Made by a program: the position numbers and the translations under genes
Shown here: positions 10,610-24,810 of the stretch, piece by piece
How positions within the stretch are numbered: position 1 is the first letter of the stretch
Layout of the letters: each line of letters begins with the position of its first letter
The notes under the pieces: generated by a model
What the model was told of the DNA's origin: nothing
Seen by the model: only the letters and a program-made list of their open reading frames with translations
The model's database searches: none
Assembly: GCA_036768485.1 (NCBI GenBank)
Contig: JAVLUZ010000767.1
Coordinates: 124,001 to 188,000, forward strand
Direction of reading: 5' to 3'
Length of the DNA: 64,000 nucleotides
Source: Mermis nigrescens
Lineage: Eukaryota > Nematoda > Enoplea > Mermithida > Mermithidae

Positions 10610-12218
10610 GTTGTAAGGTTATCCAGACTAAATTCAGAACCAAAATTCGACCGATTTTACAAAAATTTTAACGTTACAATTCAATTTTAAAGTGCTCTTT
10701 CTACAAAATATTCCGGGGCTCAGCTCCAGACTCTGCTAGGGGACATTTTAGCGCGCCACTTCAGACCCCAGCCCTCAAAATAAAATGCCTCTTGCATCCT
10801 CTCCTAACATACTTAGGTACCCCAACATATGAGCCCTATAGTGATAATGGGACATCTGGGAGGTGCGGTTCTTTTAAAGATAGATAATTAAAAGATTGTT
10901 TTTTGTTTACACTCAATACCGAGTTTGTAATGAGCAAGTAAAGTTATGGAGTAACGTTATAACATATGGCGATTTTTGATGGTTTTTGAGGGCAACTCGT
11001 TCACTACCTCAGTGTGTATACCTCATACAATTTATCAGCATAGAACTGAAAAGAATTTCTCTAGAAATACCTTTTGTTCTTTTTTGAATTTCGCATCATT
11101 TCTATAAAAGGGACTGTAAATAGTGCAAAATTCTGGGGGTGAAGACAGATTTTGAACGGATTTTCTCCTTTTTCATATCTGCCAACAACTCCTGTTATGA
11201 GTCGCGAAAAAACTTTCTGATAGAAAATTAGTACGTCCAAGTACTACAAGTTGAACTTGACTGTCTCCGTGTAAAGTCAATACGGAGTTAGTCTAGCGGT
11301 AGTTTACGCTCTGCCGTTGGACCAAAAAACGTTTTCACCTACTTTTATTTTGTCGGCCTCTCCCATTATAAATTGGGACGTGCAAAGAACTATGAAAATA
11401 AACACGTAACAGGGATCACACATCGTACTTGGGAGCGTTTCTTTAAACTCAATAGAAAGTTACAATACAAAGTTACTTCTGGGGGTGTAAAGTTTGAACT
11501 CTGGAGTAAAAAAAACATCCTTTTGTCCGTTTTTTGCTTGTCAACTTCTCCAGTTGTGAATCGAGTCTTGCGAGCCATTTTAAACATAAAGTACGTTTTG
11601 AGGGGTACACACCGCATTTGGTGGCGTTTGTTTACACTCATTACTGACTTAGTTTACGAGGTATAAAGTCCCATTTTTAGGGTTAAAAAAGACGTTTGTG
11701 CAATTGTTTTGTCTGCTAACTTCTCGAATATGAATTGGGATGTCCAACACTAATGTAAAATTAGAGAATCTTTTAAGGGTAACATATCGCCGTAAGATGC
11801 GTTTCTTCAGACTCATTATTGAGTTAGTTCTGGAGGTGTAAAGTTCTAAGTCTGGGGTGAAAAACACGTTTCTGCGTCAGTTTTGTACATGATCTTCTTC
11901 CGCTATGATTAGGGGCATGATCTAAACTCTAAGAATGCTTAACGCTCAAGGGTCAATTATTCTACTTGTCGAATTAGTTTGCACTGAACGGAGGTGTAAA
12001 GTAGTTTATACTGAAGGTTTATCCTGCTCTTCAAGAGTAGTGTGGAGGGTCAATGTTTTGTAAAATGTTATTCAGAGCATCAGGATTACGAATCAGATTT
12101 CAGACCTTCTTTACACTCAGCGGTTATGTAAAGTTCACACTAAAAATTGACTTTAGCTACAGAGCATCGCCGAAGGTTAAGCTTTTTCTGACGTTTTCTG
12201 AAGCATAGGATTTCTCCG

Positions 12219-13413
<1,195 letters not shown>

Positions 13414-13860
13414 TCCGCAATATCAGGATTGCGAACTTGACTGCAATTTTCTCTGCACACTTTAGTTGTGTAAACTTTACACTCTGGCTTAACTTCAGAT
13501 CCATGAGATTGTCGGTCGTGAAAGCTGAGTTTTTACAAACTTTTCTCCATAATATCAGGATTACGAATACAACTTTTTTGTGACTGTCAAAACTTGAACT
13601 AAAAATTAATTTTAATTTCAAAAGTTGTAGAAGGTATGTAACTTTCTTTTTGACACTGTTCTCAATAATATCATGATTACTAATTACAAAATAAGTACGT
13701 GTTGTTTGCGATGTATGAGTATATGTTGTGGATGAACAATCTTGCTACCTGTGTTGTTCAAGTTTTATATTTCATATGCCAAGTTACCTATACGTTTATT
13801 GATTGATTCACTCAAATTATTCTGATTAAAAGTAGGCTACTAACAAAGAAAAACGAACAA

Positions 13861-14365
13861 ATACATGGGCGGATTAAAGGGGGTCGGCCGCCCTCCCCTA
13901 TTGACCCAAAATAGTTGGCGAGATAAAGAATGAATATGTAATTTTGCAATGATTTTTGATCGTCATTATTCATAATTTCTCAAACTTTTCCAGAGCTTCG
14001 CGCCGGATGGTACCTATTATTGACATTTTTTACTTTTTTGGCGGTCGTGGAAGCCATATTTTTGCTCAGAGAATAGGTTTGAAAACGATTCCAAGATCCA
14101 TTTTCAAGCATAACTTTTCAAAATTTTCGATGTTACACGTCAAATGCTAATAAATACAGACGATGGAGCAGTAATTAAAGCTGCTGAACGCACATTGTAT
14201 GTTAGGAATTTAAAAGTTTTTGGAACAATGTTGCGCCAAAGCGATTTTGAATAAAAGTAAACAACAAAAAACGTCGAAAAAACGCTATTTCGCACGTGAA
14301 GGGCGAATTTTGGAACCTGTTTTCGACTGTTTTTTGAAAAGTGATGGTACAGCCCCTTAGGAGAA
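13861..14365 (+). repeat. Dispersed ~500 bp repeat (GGCGGATT...GAAGGGCGAATTT family)
   Basis: Starts GGGCGGATTAAAGGGGG and carries TCGTAATTTCTCAAA-like, CTTCGCGCCGGAT and TCGCACGTGAAGGGCGAATT blocks. The same ordered blocks recur in actin intron 2 (50780-51385) and in the palindrome loop (24811-25345). Confidence 0.65.
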
Positions 14366-14530
14366 TCCTTCTTTTTTATAGACCTTACTGAGGATTAAAT
14401 AGAACGCTTCCGTGACATGTCTTAGATTTCGACCAAACTTTACATAGGTAGATTTTTACTCATAAGTTATCTACTAATGCAGAGTATTTCTGTGTTCAGT
14501 AGACTTATTGTAGAGATGTGATGTGACCAT

Positions 14531-14732
14531 ATCAAAAAATGGCCTTAAAAATGGTGGTACGGCGAAAAAAACACCAATTTTCAACGTTTCTCATCGAGCA
14601 CTCTCCATTGGCATCAAAAAATTGCGAAAAAAAATTTCCAAAAATTGAAATCTGGGGGGTATTTCGGTTTCTGGGGGCTATTTTGGTTTCCCGGGGGAGG
14701 TGCATACTCCCCGAACCCCCCACGCCTAGGTG
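14531..14732 (+). mobile_element. hAT-like MITE, 5'-truncated
   Basis: Shows the interior and right end of the family (AAAATGGCCTTAAAAATGG to CCCCACGCCTAGGTG) but lacks the first ~50 bases. Confidence 0.8.
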
Positions 14733-15184
14733 ATGCATGTGTTCAATCAAACATCACAGTACGGTGAAAAATGCTATTCGGCATGAAAAAATAGTTCGGC
14801 GCCAAATGAATTTAAAATTTTCTTGCTACTTATGTGGTATCTAAGTTTAATCATTTACACTCAAATGCATTGTGGATCTACAGACGTACCTATACGTTAA
14901 GAATGAAACGACCTTTCATTAAATCTTTAACGTAGAAATTGAGTAGGTCTGTCCTTGCGTGCTGACAAGAAACTTGGAGTTTAGGACCGCACATGGGTGA
15001 TGGACTGTAGGGTGTGGAGCCCTAAGAACCCAAAAAAGAAAGCTTCCATGACATGTTCGATTATAACCCCCGTATCCGGTTTTTCACCATTTTCTGCTTT
15101 AACATCGCCTTTTTTTGCTCAAATTAGTTTTGGAGTCACTGGGGCTCTAACCTGTGATCCAGTCACTCTTAACAAAATTACGCA

Positions 15185-15317
15185 AAAAAACGCTATATTC
15201 GAGGAGATTAATATTGAAAACCGGATGGGGGTATAATAGACTAGTACCCTTCAAAAAAACGCTGTATTCGAGGAGATTAATACTCAAAACCGGATAGGGT
15301 ATACCAGACTAGTACCC
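15185..15317 (+). repeat. Two-copy tandem duplication, ~69 bp unit
   Basis: CGAGGAGATTAATA, AAAACCGGATRGGG and GACTAGTACCC occur in the same order twice (15185-15249, 15254-15317). Confidence 0.85.
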
Positions 15318-15727
15318 ATTTTTCTCAATTTTGCTTCATCGGGCACATTCTAAAATATGATTGTTGCCCATGTATGTTTCGTATCCCTCGAAGTCAAATA
15401 CCCCATCTTAATTTTTTAAACTTTATTGTCTTAGCACGATTTTTCAGTGCAGTTAGTGAAATATGCATTACGTTTAGAACTAATGTTTTTTTCGCACTAC
15501 AAGAATCTATCGAACCTTTTTTGACCTTTGAGTTTTTATTTTATGGCTACCAGAAGATCATATGCCTAAGTATTGAATTTTATTTGTCATTTCTTTTCTG
15601 TTGGCATACTGACATTCAATCCATTTCCCAAGGCACATTCGTGATAAGTATAGTCTGTTTCACATAAGTTTAGGCATAAATTTTAGGAATTTTTCGAAAG
15701 TAAGTCGATGAATTTTGACGATTATCA

Positions 15728-16387
15728 TATAAGCAAAGAAAATGCTCCTTTGAAGCAAAAAAGGTGAATATGCTTGAATTTCTTCATTGTTAAGGATGTA
15801 AAAGGAGGGGACTACGAAAAATTTTCCTATATGCACAGAAGCCATAGGAATGTGCTAAACAGTTAAACTTCCCCTAAACAACGCAAAAATCGAAGTACAT
15901 ATATTCTGCAGCCTGTGAAAAATGAGGGTGTAGTCACAAAACGTTCTCAAGTGTTTCGCACAAGAGCATTGAAGACACTTCCATGACTATTAAATAATCA
16001 ATGTATTATTTATTTAATGAAATCTTGACCTTCCACAATGCTCTGGCGTAAAAGATAATAGTGTTAACTTTACACCTACATGGCCAACTCAATAGTTTGC
16101 ATGAAAAACCACAAAAAATTTCTTTAATATTTTCTAAAATGAAGTAATCAAAATACTCGCTATCGTAATCGAAATTACTACGGAAAATCTGCAGAAACGC
16201 GCATAGGCCGCAGAATATACTTCAATTTTTGCGTTGTTTAGGGGAAGTCTAACTGTTTAGCACATTCCTATGGCTTCTGCGCATATAGGGAAATTTTCCC
16301 TAGTCCCCTCCTTTACATCTTTAACAATGAAGAAATTCAAGTATATTCACCTTTTTTGTTCCATCGGAGCATTTTTCTTTGCTAGTT
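15728..16387. repeat. Hairpin module of the giant family (degenerate copy)
   Basis: The ~165-base left end (AAGCAAAGAAAATGCTCC, GATGTAAAAGGAGGGGACTA, TAAACAACGCAAAAATCGAA) reappears inverted at 16208-16387 (TTTTTGCGTTGTTTA, TAGTCCCCTCCTTTACATC, GGAGCATTTTTCTTTGC). The same sequence forms the hairpin modules at 20937-21761 and 28211-29029. The ~350-base centre differs from theirs. Confidence 0.8.
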
Positions 16388-16439
16388 CCATTCTTTTATT
16401 TAATATTTTAGGCCAATATATCCATGGGTGGGCAGCGCC

Positions 16440-17125
16440 GAGATTCTGGGGGATGCAAGTTGCTGATGAAATTTTTTTTCGTCTCGAAACCTTTACACTG
16501 AAATGATCACAGATCAAGAAATATTGCATTAAAGAAAAAAATTTTACCTTTTGAGATATTGTAGCCCTCTACATTATAAAACCAACTGGACTGCACAGAA
16601 ACCAAAATTGAGTTAGATAAGCTTTAGGACACGCCAACAGTAAAAAACCCGTATACTTTACACTTTTGTGCAAAAACCATTGAGTGTAAAGAATTTTAAT
16701 GTCACATTCGTAATTTACAACTCAGGGCAACATTTTTAAAAATGAAATTGGCCCTCCGCAAATTGTTTGATACCAAATGCTCTGGGCTGAAAAGTGCTTC
16801 TCAGTGTAAACTTTACACTTGTGCTTATAACGCAATATTGGGTGTATAGAAACAAAATAAACTAGGATCTGTAACGCTAAGGTCAGGGTACATTTTAAGC
16901 ATAATTAGCATGTTCCGCCTACTTAGCGGAGTAGCTGAAGAAATTTCGTTTTTCGTCTCGAATCCTTTACACTAAAACGATCACAGATCAAGAAATATTG
17001 CGTTAGAAGAAAAAAATTGGTCCTTGAGATATTGTAACCCTCTACATTATAAAACCAATCAGACTGCACAGAAACCAAAATTGAGTTAGATAAGCTGAAA
17101 ACACGCAAAGAGTAAAAAACCCGTA
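16440..17125 (+). repeat. Direct duplication, ~480 bp period
   Basis: Blocks TTTACACTGAAATGATCACA, CTCTACATTATAAAACCAA and AACCAAAATTGAGTTAGATA at 16490-16625 recur with few changes at 16965-17095, followed both times by a TTTACA-rich stretch. This marks the higher-order unit of the array in this copy. Confidence 0.75.
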
Positions 17126-17420
17126 TACTTTACATTTTTGTGCAAGCAACATTTAAAAAAATGGTCCTCCGCAAATTATTTGATTTTTCGGTTTACGCTT
17201 TACCCACTCATTGCTAACTCGGTATTGAGTGTAAACAAAAAGAAACAAATGGTACATCGAGTTTTTTAATTACCAATCGTTTAAAAAACCGCACCTCCCA
17301 GGTGTGTGCCGTTGTTGCTGTGATGGGGGGACACAAAATTCGCACTCGCTGTGATAAACATATAAGAAAAAGGTGACCATGTATGTATATTTAGGTAGCG
17401 CTACCGCGCTACCTATGATC

Positions 17421-19663
17421 AAATCAATGCTATTATCGCAATATATCGGCTTATTGTCGGACATTGTTTTTAAAATTTGAGCAAAATTTGTGTGAAACAG
17501 ATTATAGGTACAAGGACGTGTCATTTTCAGTGTATGTGCAATAATGGTTTTGCGAGTCAACCAAGAGAAGTATGTATAGAGAGTCAGAATTTGAGACATG
17601 TAGCGTATAAACCGCTGAAAATTTTCCGAACCACACATGGGCATTAGGGTTTCAATTCCAATAAAGTACAGAATATTGAGGGTCTTTCAGATTCATATAA
17701 GTTCATCCATGCTCCATACCATCACACCCATTCGTATTTATCATATGTACGTAGGTGACAAGAAAAAATTTTGTAAACGGTTGAAAATTGATTGAGAAAA
17801 AGAAATTTTGCTAGGAGAGCACGCCGAATTCGGTGTTCGGTGTCGTCGTTTCGGCGTCGCGCCGTCAGTTCGACGTCGCCGTTTCGGACCCCTCGTCAGC
17901 ACACATAAATTGCACTCAATTTATATGAGGCAGAATATTATGAAGGGATAAGAAGTCCTTAATTTTAACTTATTTACTAATTTTTCTGTCGCTCCAGAAA
18001 GCTTATTTTGACGTTAGAAGAGTATACTAATACTCGGAAAAAAACACAAGGATAAAAACAAAGTCGCAAGGAAAATAGCATAGTGTAAAATGCGAAATGT
18101 CCTGGACACTCAGGCAAATAAATATTTTTTATTTCTTACAAGGATTTCTCGAGTATTTTTCCGGCGCTTTGTGAAGAGTTTTTGCATTTATTCTGCACTT
18201 TTTTAGTAAAGTTTCGAAAATTTTTAACTTTTTTCGGATCAAAGATAAGTCCGTCTATCTAAAGACGGCGGAAAATCGATACTCTAAGCGTAATGGACGG
18301 ATTTTCGGACAATTTTTCACATTATTCGGAAAATTTAGGATATCGCCCAGCAGTCAGAAAATCCTGAATCCGCTGGCACGAGATGAAAATGTAATGACGT
18401 AATAAAATGTAATAAAATGTAATGAAAATGTAAAGACGCCTCAATGTAACTGCTTTATCTTAGATTAATTCGTTTGCAATTCAAGCTTCTAATGACTGCA
18501 TTCTTTGCAGACAAGAGAACATCAATTAAGCTTCCTTTAATGCTACCATATAACTTCCTTTAACGCTATCATTAGAAGTCTTTGTTAATGGCTTCTTTGA
18601 TGGTGTCCTTTAGCTTAATTCAATGAATATCCAATTAATTATAATCGTCGAGCCGATCAACCCAATTTTTACGAGCCTCAATGAAATCAATAACTAAGGT
18701 TTATCCGTAATGCTAATGGTTGAGTTAATGTAAACTCGAGCTACCGACTGACCTTTAGAATTAGGGTGGAGCAACCGGGCCCAGTTACTGATGATTTTTG
18801 TATTTTTTATGTACATAATAGACCGATTGTTATCCGTGTTTTCAATCAAAAGGACCGATCATGCCGATGGTCATATCAGCATACATATGCAAAGTCAAGA
18901 GCAAGAGAAATCAATGCAATTGATTTACAATTGATTGAAACATTTCGATCTAGCACAAGGTTCTATAACTTTAAGACACAATTTCTGAGAAATTCGACCT
19001 TCGGTTGGCAACTTCAAAAGTTGAGATATAGCTAACTTGGTAAGTGCAGCGGTCCGGTCAACCGTGGTCCGGGTTTGAGTCCTTCAATGTAAATCCTTAT
19101 TCGCTTACCTCTTTCTACACTGCAATGTCGTTTTTGAAGTACAACAATTGAATGCTTGTGTTGCTTTCAAAAAATTCTGTTTTAGCCCTAGCTAAGTAAA
19201 TGCTTGTTTTGTGTGATCTCACATGTTGAGAATTTACCGCTTGTTTGGCTTCTAAATTACCTTTAAACGTCAAGCTCTGACCTACCAGACAAAAATTAAA
19301 ATGATTAAACAAAATATCTCTTCACTTATTAACTCTGAGATACATACAAAATGGCAATTTTAAGCATCTCTTGGCGGACTCTTTGAGCTTTAGAAGAAAA
19401 TAAAATAAATTTAAAAAATTTTCGTTATTTTAAATTGGAATTATTTTAAATTATTTTAAATTATTTATTTAAAATATTTTAAATCTAGTTTGAAGCTTGA
19501 CTACAAAAATAATTCGTGAATATTTTTTATAGCTGATTTTGGTATAGATAATAAATAATTCAACGAATTGTCAAAGAATTTTCTGTTTTCGCCTTGTCTT
19601 AGTCAAACTCGGACTGTTTGGAATTCAAAAATATAATGAAAGAACAATTTAGGCGTAAAGCCT
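17421..19663. other. Intergenic stretch without recognised gene
   Basis: AT-rich sequence with a short CpG-rich patch at 17820-17895 (repeated CGGTGTCG / TTTCGGCGTCG motifs), TAATAAAATG iterations at 18400-18435 and TTTTAAATTATTTTAAATTA iterations at 19430-19485. A diverged end-like TGTGAAACAGATTATAGG lies at 17492. The open frame 18766-19035 resembles nothing known to me. Confidence 0.6.
19024..19086 (+). other. Possible tRNA-like (SINE head or tRNA pseudogene) segment
   Basis: TAGCTAACTTGG matches an A-box at 11 of 12 positions and GGGTTTGAGTCC lies about 45 bases on as a near B-box. Between them GCGGT/ACCGT could form an anticodon stem with a 7-base loop, but position 33 is C and the T-stem pairs badly. 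It is not a functional tRNA by inspection. Confidence 0.3.
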
Positions 19664-20428
19664 CATTCATACTCCACGCATTGCGCCGAACTTGCGAAAA
19701 TCGCAGCTCGCAGGATCAGATTTGCACGCGAATTCAATTCATACTTTCGCGCGAATAATTGTTCGCGCGAATCGCAGGATTTTCTGCGGCACGATTTTTC
19801 AATTCATACTTCCTGCGAATATCGCAACGCAGGATAAATCGCGCATTTCATAAATTTCATCGTACGATAATTCACGTTGCAATTCATACTCAATCGCGTG
19901 TTTTTGCGCGAAAAGTGTCAAAAGTTACTATTTTTAGAGCAACAAATTGACGACGGACGCGAATTCGCAAAATTGGAGATTGACGCGAATTCGCGTTTTT
20001 TATACATGCAGTTCCGATTAAAATGTAAATTTTGACGATTTACGGCCCTAGTCGGCCATTATGTAAATGGCGCAAAGGTCGAATTCATGTTCGAACTGCG
20101 CATATCAAATAGACAATGCTTTAAATTTGTAATGAGGTCAGTCGAGAGAAGGACAAAGAACAAATGCGCGAAAAAATCGTGCGATCTTTCGCAATCGCAG
20201 AAAAAATCGCACGTTGCATCGCAGGAAAACCTAATTTGCGAAAATTCGCAGCAAGTATGAATGGAACACGCGATGCGTCGATTTTTGCGGATTATCGCGC
20301 GATGTTACGCAAGAAGTATGAATGGATCAAGCGATACGTCAAGTCGCACGATTTTCGCAAGTTGCGCTATTTTCAGAAAAAGTCACGCCATTTAATCCTG
20401 CGACGCGATCCTGCGTGAAGTATGAATG
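19664..20428. mobile_element. CpG-rich MITE with subterminal ATTCATACT repeats
   Basis: Ends CATTCATACTCCACGC and GCGTGAAGTATGAATG form a 16-bp terminal inverted repeat with one mismatch. Inside, AATTCATACTT/C occurs repeatedly in the left half and GAAGTATGAATGG repeatedly in the right half, so subterminal motifs face inward symmetrically. The interior is full of CGC/GCGAAT words, unlike the AT-rich surroundings. The open frames across it are interrupted and match no family I recognise. Confidence 0.7.
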
Positions 20429-20936
20429 TTTGGCGCAATCTGTCAGATGTGCTTCAACAATTTTAATTTTTTCTCGAGACTTTTAGAAATACTCATTCTT
20501 TCAACATTTAGCAGAAACTGATCCCCAGTATCCCTCAGCTGCATCATGCCTGGCTATATTTAGTGACTTTTTGTTTATAAAGTGATTACATGGAGCTTTT
20601 GTACAAATCAACAAAATGTTTAACGCAAGTCTGTATATTTTCTTTAAATATCTTCCTAGGTTTCCTCATACTCTTGTACTATAAAAATGGTGCTTTTTGT
20701 CTATCCATAATTTTTGGTCTTTTCTGACACTAGAAAATTTAAGATGTGACTTACCCCAAATTCTGGTCGCGCATATACACACATATATATAAATTTCGAT
20801 ATAGATTCTGATAAAAAATGCAAACACGCTTTATTCAGAACAATACACTTAGATACAAGGTTCCTGCTTATGTAAATATGTTATGTATATCATTAACTTA
20901 AGAAACTCCTGCAAAAATGAATCTGAATATCTAATA

Positions 20937-21761
20937 TACTAGCAAAGAAAAATGCTCCGATGGAACAAAAAAGGGAATATACTTGGGATTGTGAATTATC
21001 GAGGATGTAAAAGGAGGGGACTAGGAAAAATCTCCCTATGTTATATGCCAAAAATCGCAAAATATGTAAAAAATCAGACTTTCTCTAAACAATGCAAAAA
21101 ATCGAAGTATGATCTGCGGTCTCTGAAAAACCGTATTATTTTAAAATAATTTTCTCTGATGGACATAATATCTTAAAAGCATATTACGTAATGCAACTTT
21201 TTTGCAGACTTCATTCAACTTTGAGTTGCTTAATAATGTGACTGAAAAGTGAAATGCTGTTAACAAATCATAATTAAGTTGTTCGTATTTCATTATTACT
21301 AAGCATGTCACTTAGCAGATACAGCCATTCTAAGTGTCAAAGTGCAAGCAATATTCAAATTACCAAAAAATTGATTGAAAATAGCAGCGAATTAGCAATG
21401 CAGTAGCTAAGCGAATTGTAATGAAACAGTAAATATCGATGCATTCAAGACAATCGATGATATTGTTGGTTCAAAGCAGTAGGAAACACGGAAGCTGACG
21501 TGCAACAGACCTTATGCAGATACTCTTTTACACATGTCTACAGCAATTGTTTACTAAACTTTTATATTTTTCAAAGGTCGCAGAATATACTTCGATTTTT
21601 TGCATTGTTTAGAGAAAGTCTGATTTTTTACATATTTTGCGATTCTTGGCATATAACATAGGGAGATTTTTCCTAGTCCCCTCCTTTTACATCCTCGATA
21701 ATTCACAATCCCAAGTATATTCCCCTTTTTTGTTCCATCGGAGCATTTTTCTTTCCTAGTA
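20937..21761. repeat. Hairpin module, left arm outer end
   Basis: About 200 bases at each end (20937-21140, 21565-21761) are mutual reverse complements, starting TACTAGCAAAGAAAAATGCT and ending with GGAGCATTTTTCTTTCC then TAGTA. The unique centre of ~420 bases is non-coding. So each palindrome arm ends in its own foldback. Confidence 0.88.
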
Positions 21762-21959
21762 CCCCACTTTTAATTAGCAAGATTTGCGAAATACAATACT
21801 AGATTTCATTTACTGTGCGGTTCTTCTAATAATTGAATGGTTTAAACTTCGCAAAGCTACTAGTTGTAGAAGAAACAAACATTCTGATTAGTAATTCTTA
21901 TGTTACGTAGAACATCCTGTAAAGAAATATGCTCCCAAAACTTTCTAGAGTTCAACTTA

Positions 21960-24100
21960 ATTTACATTTTAAACTTTACACAAGAGCGTAAAGAATTTTA
22001 GTGGGATTAATAATTTCCATATTGCTCTGATACAACGATCAGCATTTATTAAGAAATAAAACCTCTATAATGTTCTAAGAACAAATTAACAATAGGTGTT
22101 AATCACTTATACACTACTCTTCATGCGCCCCAAGCAGACGTATCACATCTGTTTCATATATATTTTACGACTTTAGAGAAAAAATAATTTCCGTGAGGCT
22201 CTAGAATGAAGCTTATTATATAGTGCAAACTTTACACTAGCAACGAGTGTAAAGAAGATTTTAGTCGGATTTGTAAATTCGATATTACTCGGATATTACG
22301 ATCAACATTCATGAAAAAATTACGTCTCCATAACGGTTTAATGACAAATAGACACAGATGTAAACCACTTTACATCACTGTTGAGTGTAAACAAACGCGC
22401 CCAGCTGACGTCCCTTATTTGATTCCATGTAAATTTTCAGATTTCGGCAAAAATATTAGGTTTTTGCAGAAAGCTCTAGAACGAAGATAAACCACTTTAC
22501 ATCACTGTTGAGTGTAAACAAACGCGCCCAGCTGACGTCCCTTATTTGATTTCATGTAAGAATTTTCAGATTTCGGCAAAAAATTCAGGTTTTCGCAAAG
22601 CTCTAGAGCGAAGATTAATTAGCAGTGTAAACTTTACACAACCGCCTAGTGTAAAGAGGATTTTATTCCGATTTGTAAATCTGATATTACTCGGATATTA
22701 TTATCAACATTTATGAAAAAATTGCATGTCTACAATGGTTTGAGGACAAATAAACAATGAGTGTAAACTACTTTACGTCACTGTTGGATGTAAACAAACG
22801 CGCCTACGTGACGTCTCACATTTGATTCTTCGAAAATTTCTAGACTCCAGGAAAAAATTAGGTATCTGGAATGCTCAAAAACGAAGATAAATACATATGT
22901 AGTGTAAACTTTATGTAAACACCTAGCGTAAAGAAGATTTTGGTCAGATTCGTAATTTTGATATTGTTCCGATATTAACGATTAATGTTTATGAAAAAAT
23001 TAAGTCTCTATATTGTTCTATGGGCAAACTAACAATAGGTGTAAACCACCTTACAAAACTGTAGAGTGTAAACATATGCGCCATACTGGCATATCAAATT
23101 TGGTTCCTGGTCCATTTCTAGACTTGATAATCGTGTCCCTGACTATAACCGGAGAAGCAGGCAGAAAAACAAGACTAAAACGCATTTTAAACACCAAATT
23201 TTTGACTTTACACTCGCTAAATATTAATGTATAGACAATTTGCTTTGACATGCACCCGATATAAAGCACTTTATTTTTATTCTATTGGACTTATCCCGAC
23301 TTCTGGACGGAGAAAGTGGCGAACAAAAAACGCAACAAAAACGTTTTTTTTCCATCATTTAGGACTCTGTAAACTTTGGTACCATTTTTTGCTTTTAAAT
23401 CTTAGTACATTCCTGTGTGCCAAAATTATCTTGCAAAAATTATTTGGTATGATTTTTTAATCAAAATTCGGAAAAAACGTGTTTTTTCGCCCATTTTTTA
23501 CCTCTGATTTCAGAACTTTACACCCCTAAATAACTCAATATACGTTTTTAAAATGCGCTTTGCTGCGATGTGTAGCCCCTGAGAGGCACTTTATTACTGC
23601 TCTATTCAATTTACCCTGACTCATAAGCGGAAAAATTTGGCAGAGAAATCTTACTTCAAAATCAGTTTTTTACACCATCCACTAGAGTGTAAGCTTTAAA
23701 CCCCAGGATCTAACTCACCATAGAGCGTATAAGACTTTGCTTATATGCAGAATGTAGCCCTTGATCCGCTCTACATTTCTGTCAGAAAACATTTTAAAAA
23801 CTCAAAGCCGGATGTTAGTTTCATACATAAGCAGGTTGAAAACTCGACCAAAAAGTGCTTTTTCACCCCCAGATTTTCGCACTCGTTACACTGCCATTCG
23901 ATGACTAATGCGAATTTCAAAAAACAAAAAAAGTGCCATCTGCAGAATTCATCCCATTATTATCCTATGCTGTTAAATTCTTCGAGTCATCAATGCTCAG
24001 TTGTCCACATGCCGCATTATAAATGTCCCAAAATTCGTCCTATGTTATAACGTTACACAAAAACTTTACACCTTCTTTACACAGTCAGTTTTGAGTTTCA
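21960..24100 (+). repeat. Left-arm tandem array with GTGTAAA/TTTACAC motifs
   Basis: Diverged units of roughly 230-300 bases. Recurring blocks are GTGTAAACTTTACAC, AGTGTAAAGAAGATTTT, TCGATATTACTCGGATATTA, ATGAAAAAATTACGTCTC and TGAGTGTAAACAAACGCGCC. A ~130-base piece is duplicated in tandem (22361-22493 and 22494-22620). Towards the cap, units change to TTTACACCCC-type blocks. Confidence 0.85.
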
Positions 24101-24119
24101 AGAAAAACAAAAAAACACG

Positions 24120-24260
24120 GGCAGCGAATTTTTTTATTATCTTTCTTTTAAAAACAAACCCCACCTTCCAGAAGTGTCCCGTTATAGCTCTAGAGGGGAG
24201 TGCCCAGGTGTTAGGGGTACCCAAGTATATTATAGGTACGCGCTAACGCGCTACCTATGA
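24120..24260 (+). repeat. Cap, left
   Basis: Runs from CCACCTTCCAGAAGTGTCCC through GGTGTTAGGGGTACCCAAGT to the near-palindromic GGTACGCGCTAACGCGCTAC. Counterparts: 25671-25790 (inverted), 17280-17420, 10800-10870 (inverted), 2100-2145 and 42495-42650 (diverged). Confidence 0.85.
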
Positions 24261-24810
24261 TATGTAGGTGCTTTTTGGCACGCCATCGTGTATGTATAGA
24301 AGCAAACAGATTAAATTGCTCGACTAAATTATTAATTTTTGATTCTCAAGACTGCTATATAGCTCTGTAATTTCCCAGAACCCCAAAGTCCTGCCATTTA
24401 CGGCGCATTCTAGTCCCAGCTTCAAATGTACCGCATGATACATTTCTTTCTTGTATACCGTTCTACTGTAGTAGGTGAATGATGTCTAACATAATTTAGC
24501 AAGTATTAATAACATAAATTTAAAGGCGTGTGATTTTCGTAAATGATATGGGATCGGATGCGCCAATTTGATCAAAATCGATGAGTGGCAAAGCTTCAGA
24601 AGCGTTCGGTCTTCGATGTTCTGTCTTGTACTTCTGTAATAGTGAACGGAACTTTGCAAATGGCTGAAATAATAAAAAAATCGCTTAAATAACATTTTTA
24701 ACATATGCGTCCAGGTTAAGTGATAACAGATCGATATAACAGTGTTTAGGCGTAATTCAACTAAAAAGTCTGAAATGCGGCTTATGAAAGTCTGGAATGC
24801 AGGCTTACAG

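Noticed and set aside
11282..11325. tRNA-like TTAGTCTAGCGGTAG
   Set aside because: Resembles an A-box only; no B-box or cloverleaf follows.
15649..17507. A 1.9 kb TIR element from TATAGTCTGTTTCACATAAG (15649) to TGTGAAACAGATTATA (17492)
   Set aside because: The ends could pair, but the enclosed sequence is part of the giant-family copy whose cap extends into and past this interval; lone ends of this family occur elsewhere, so pairing is unproven.
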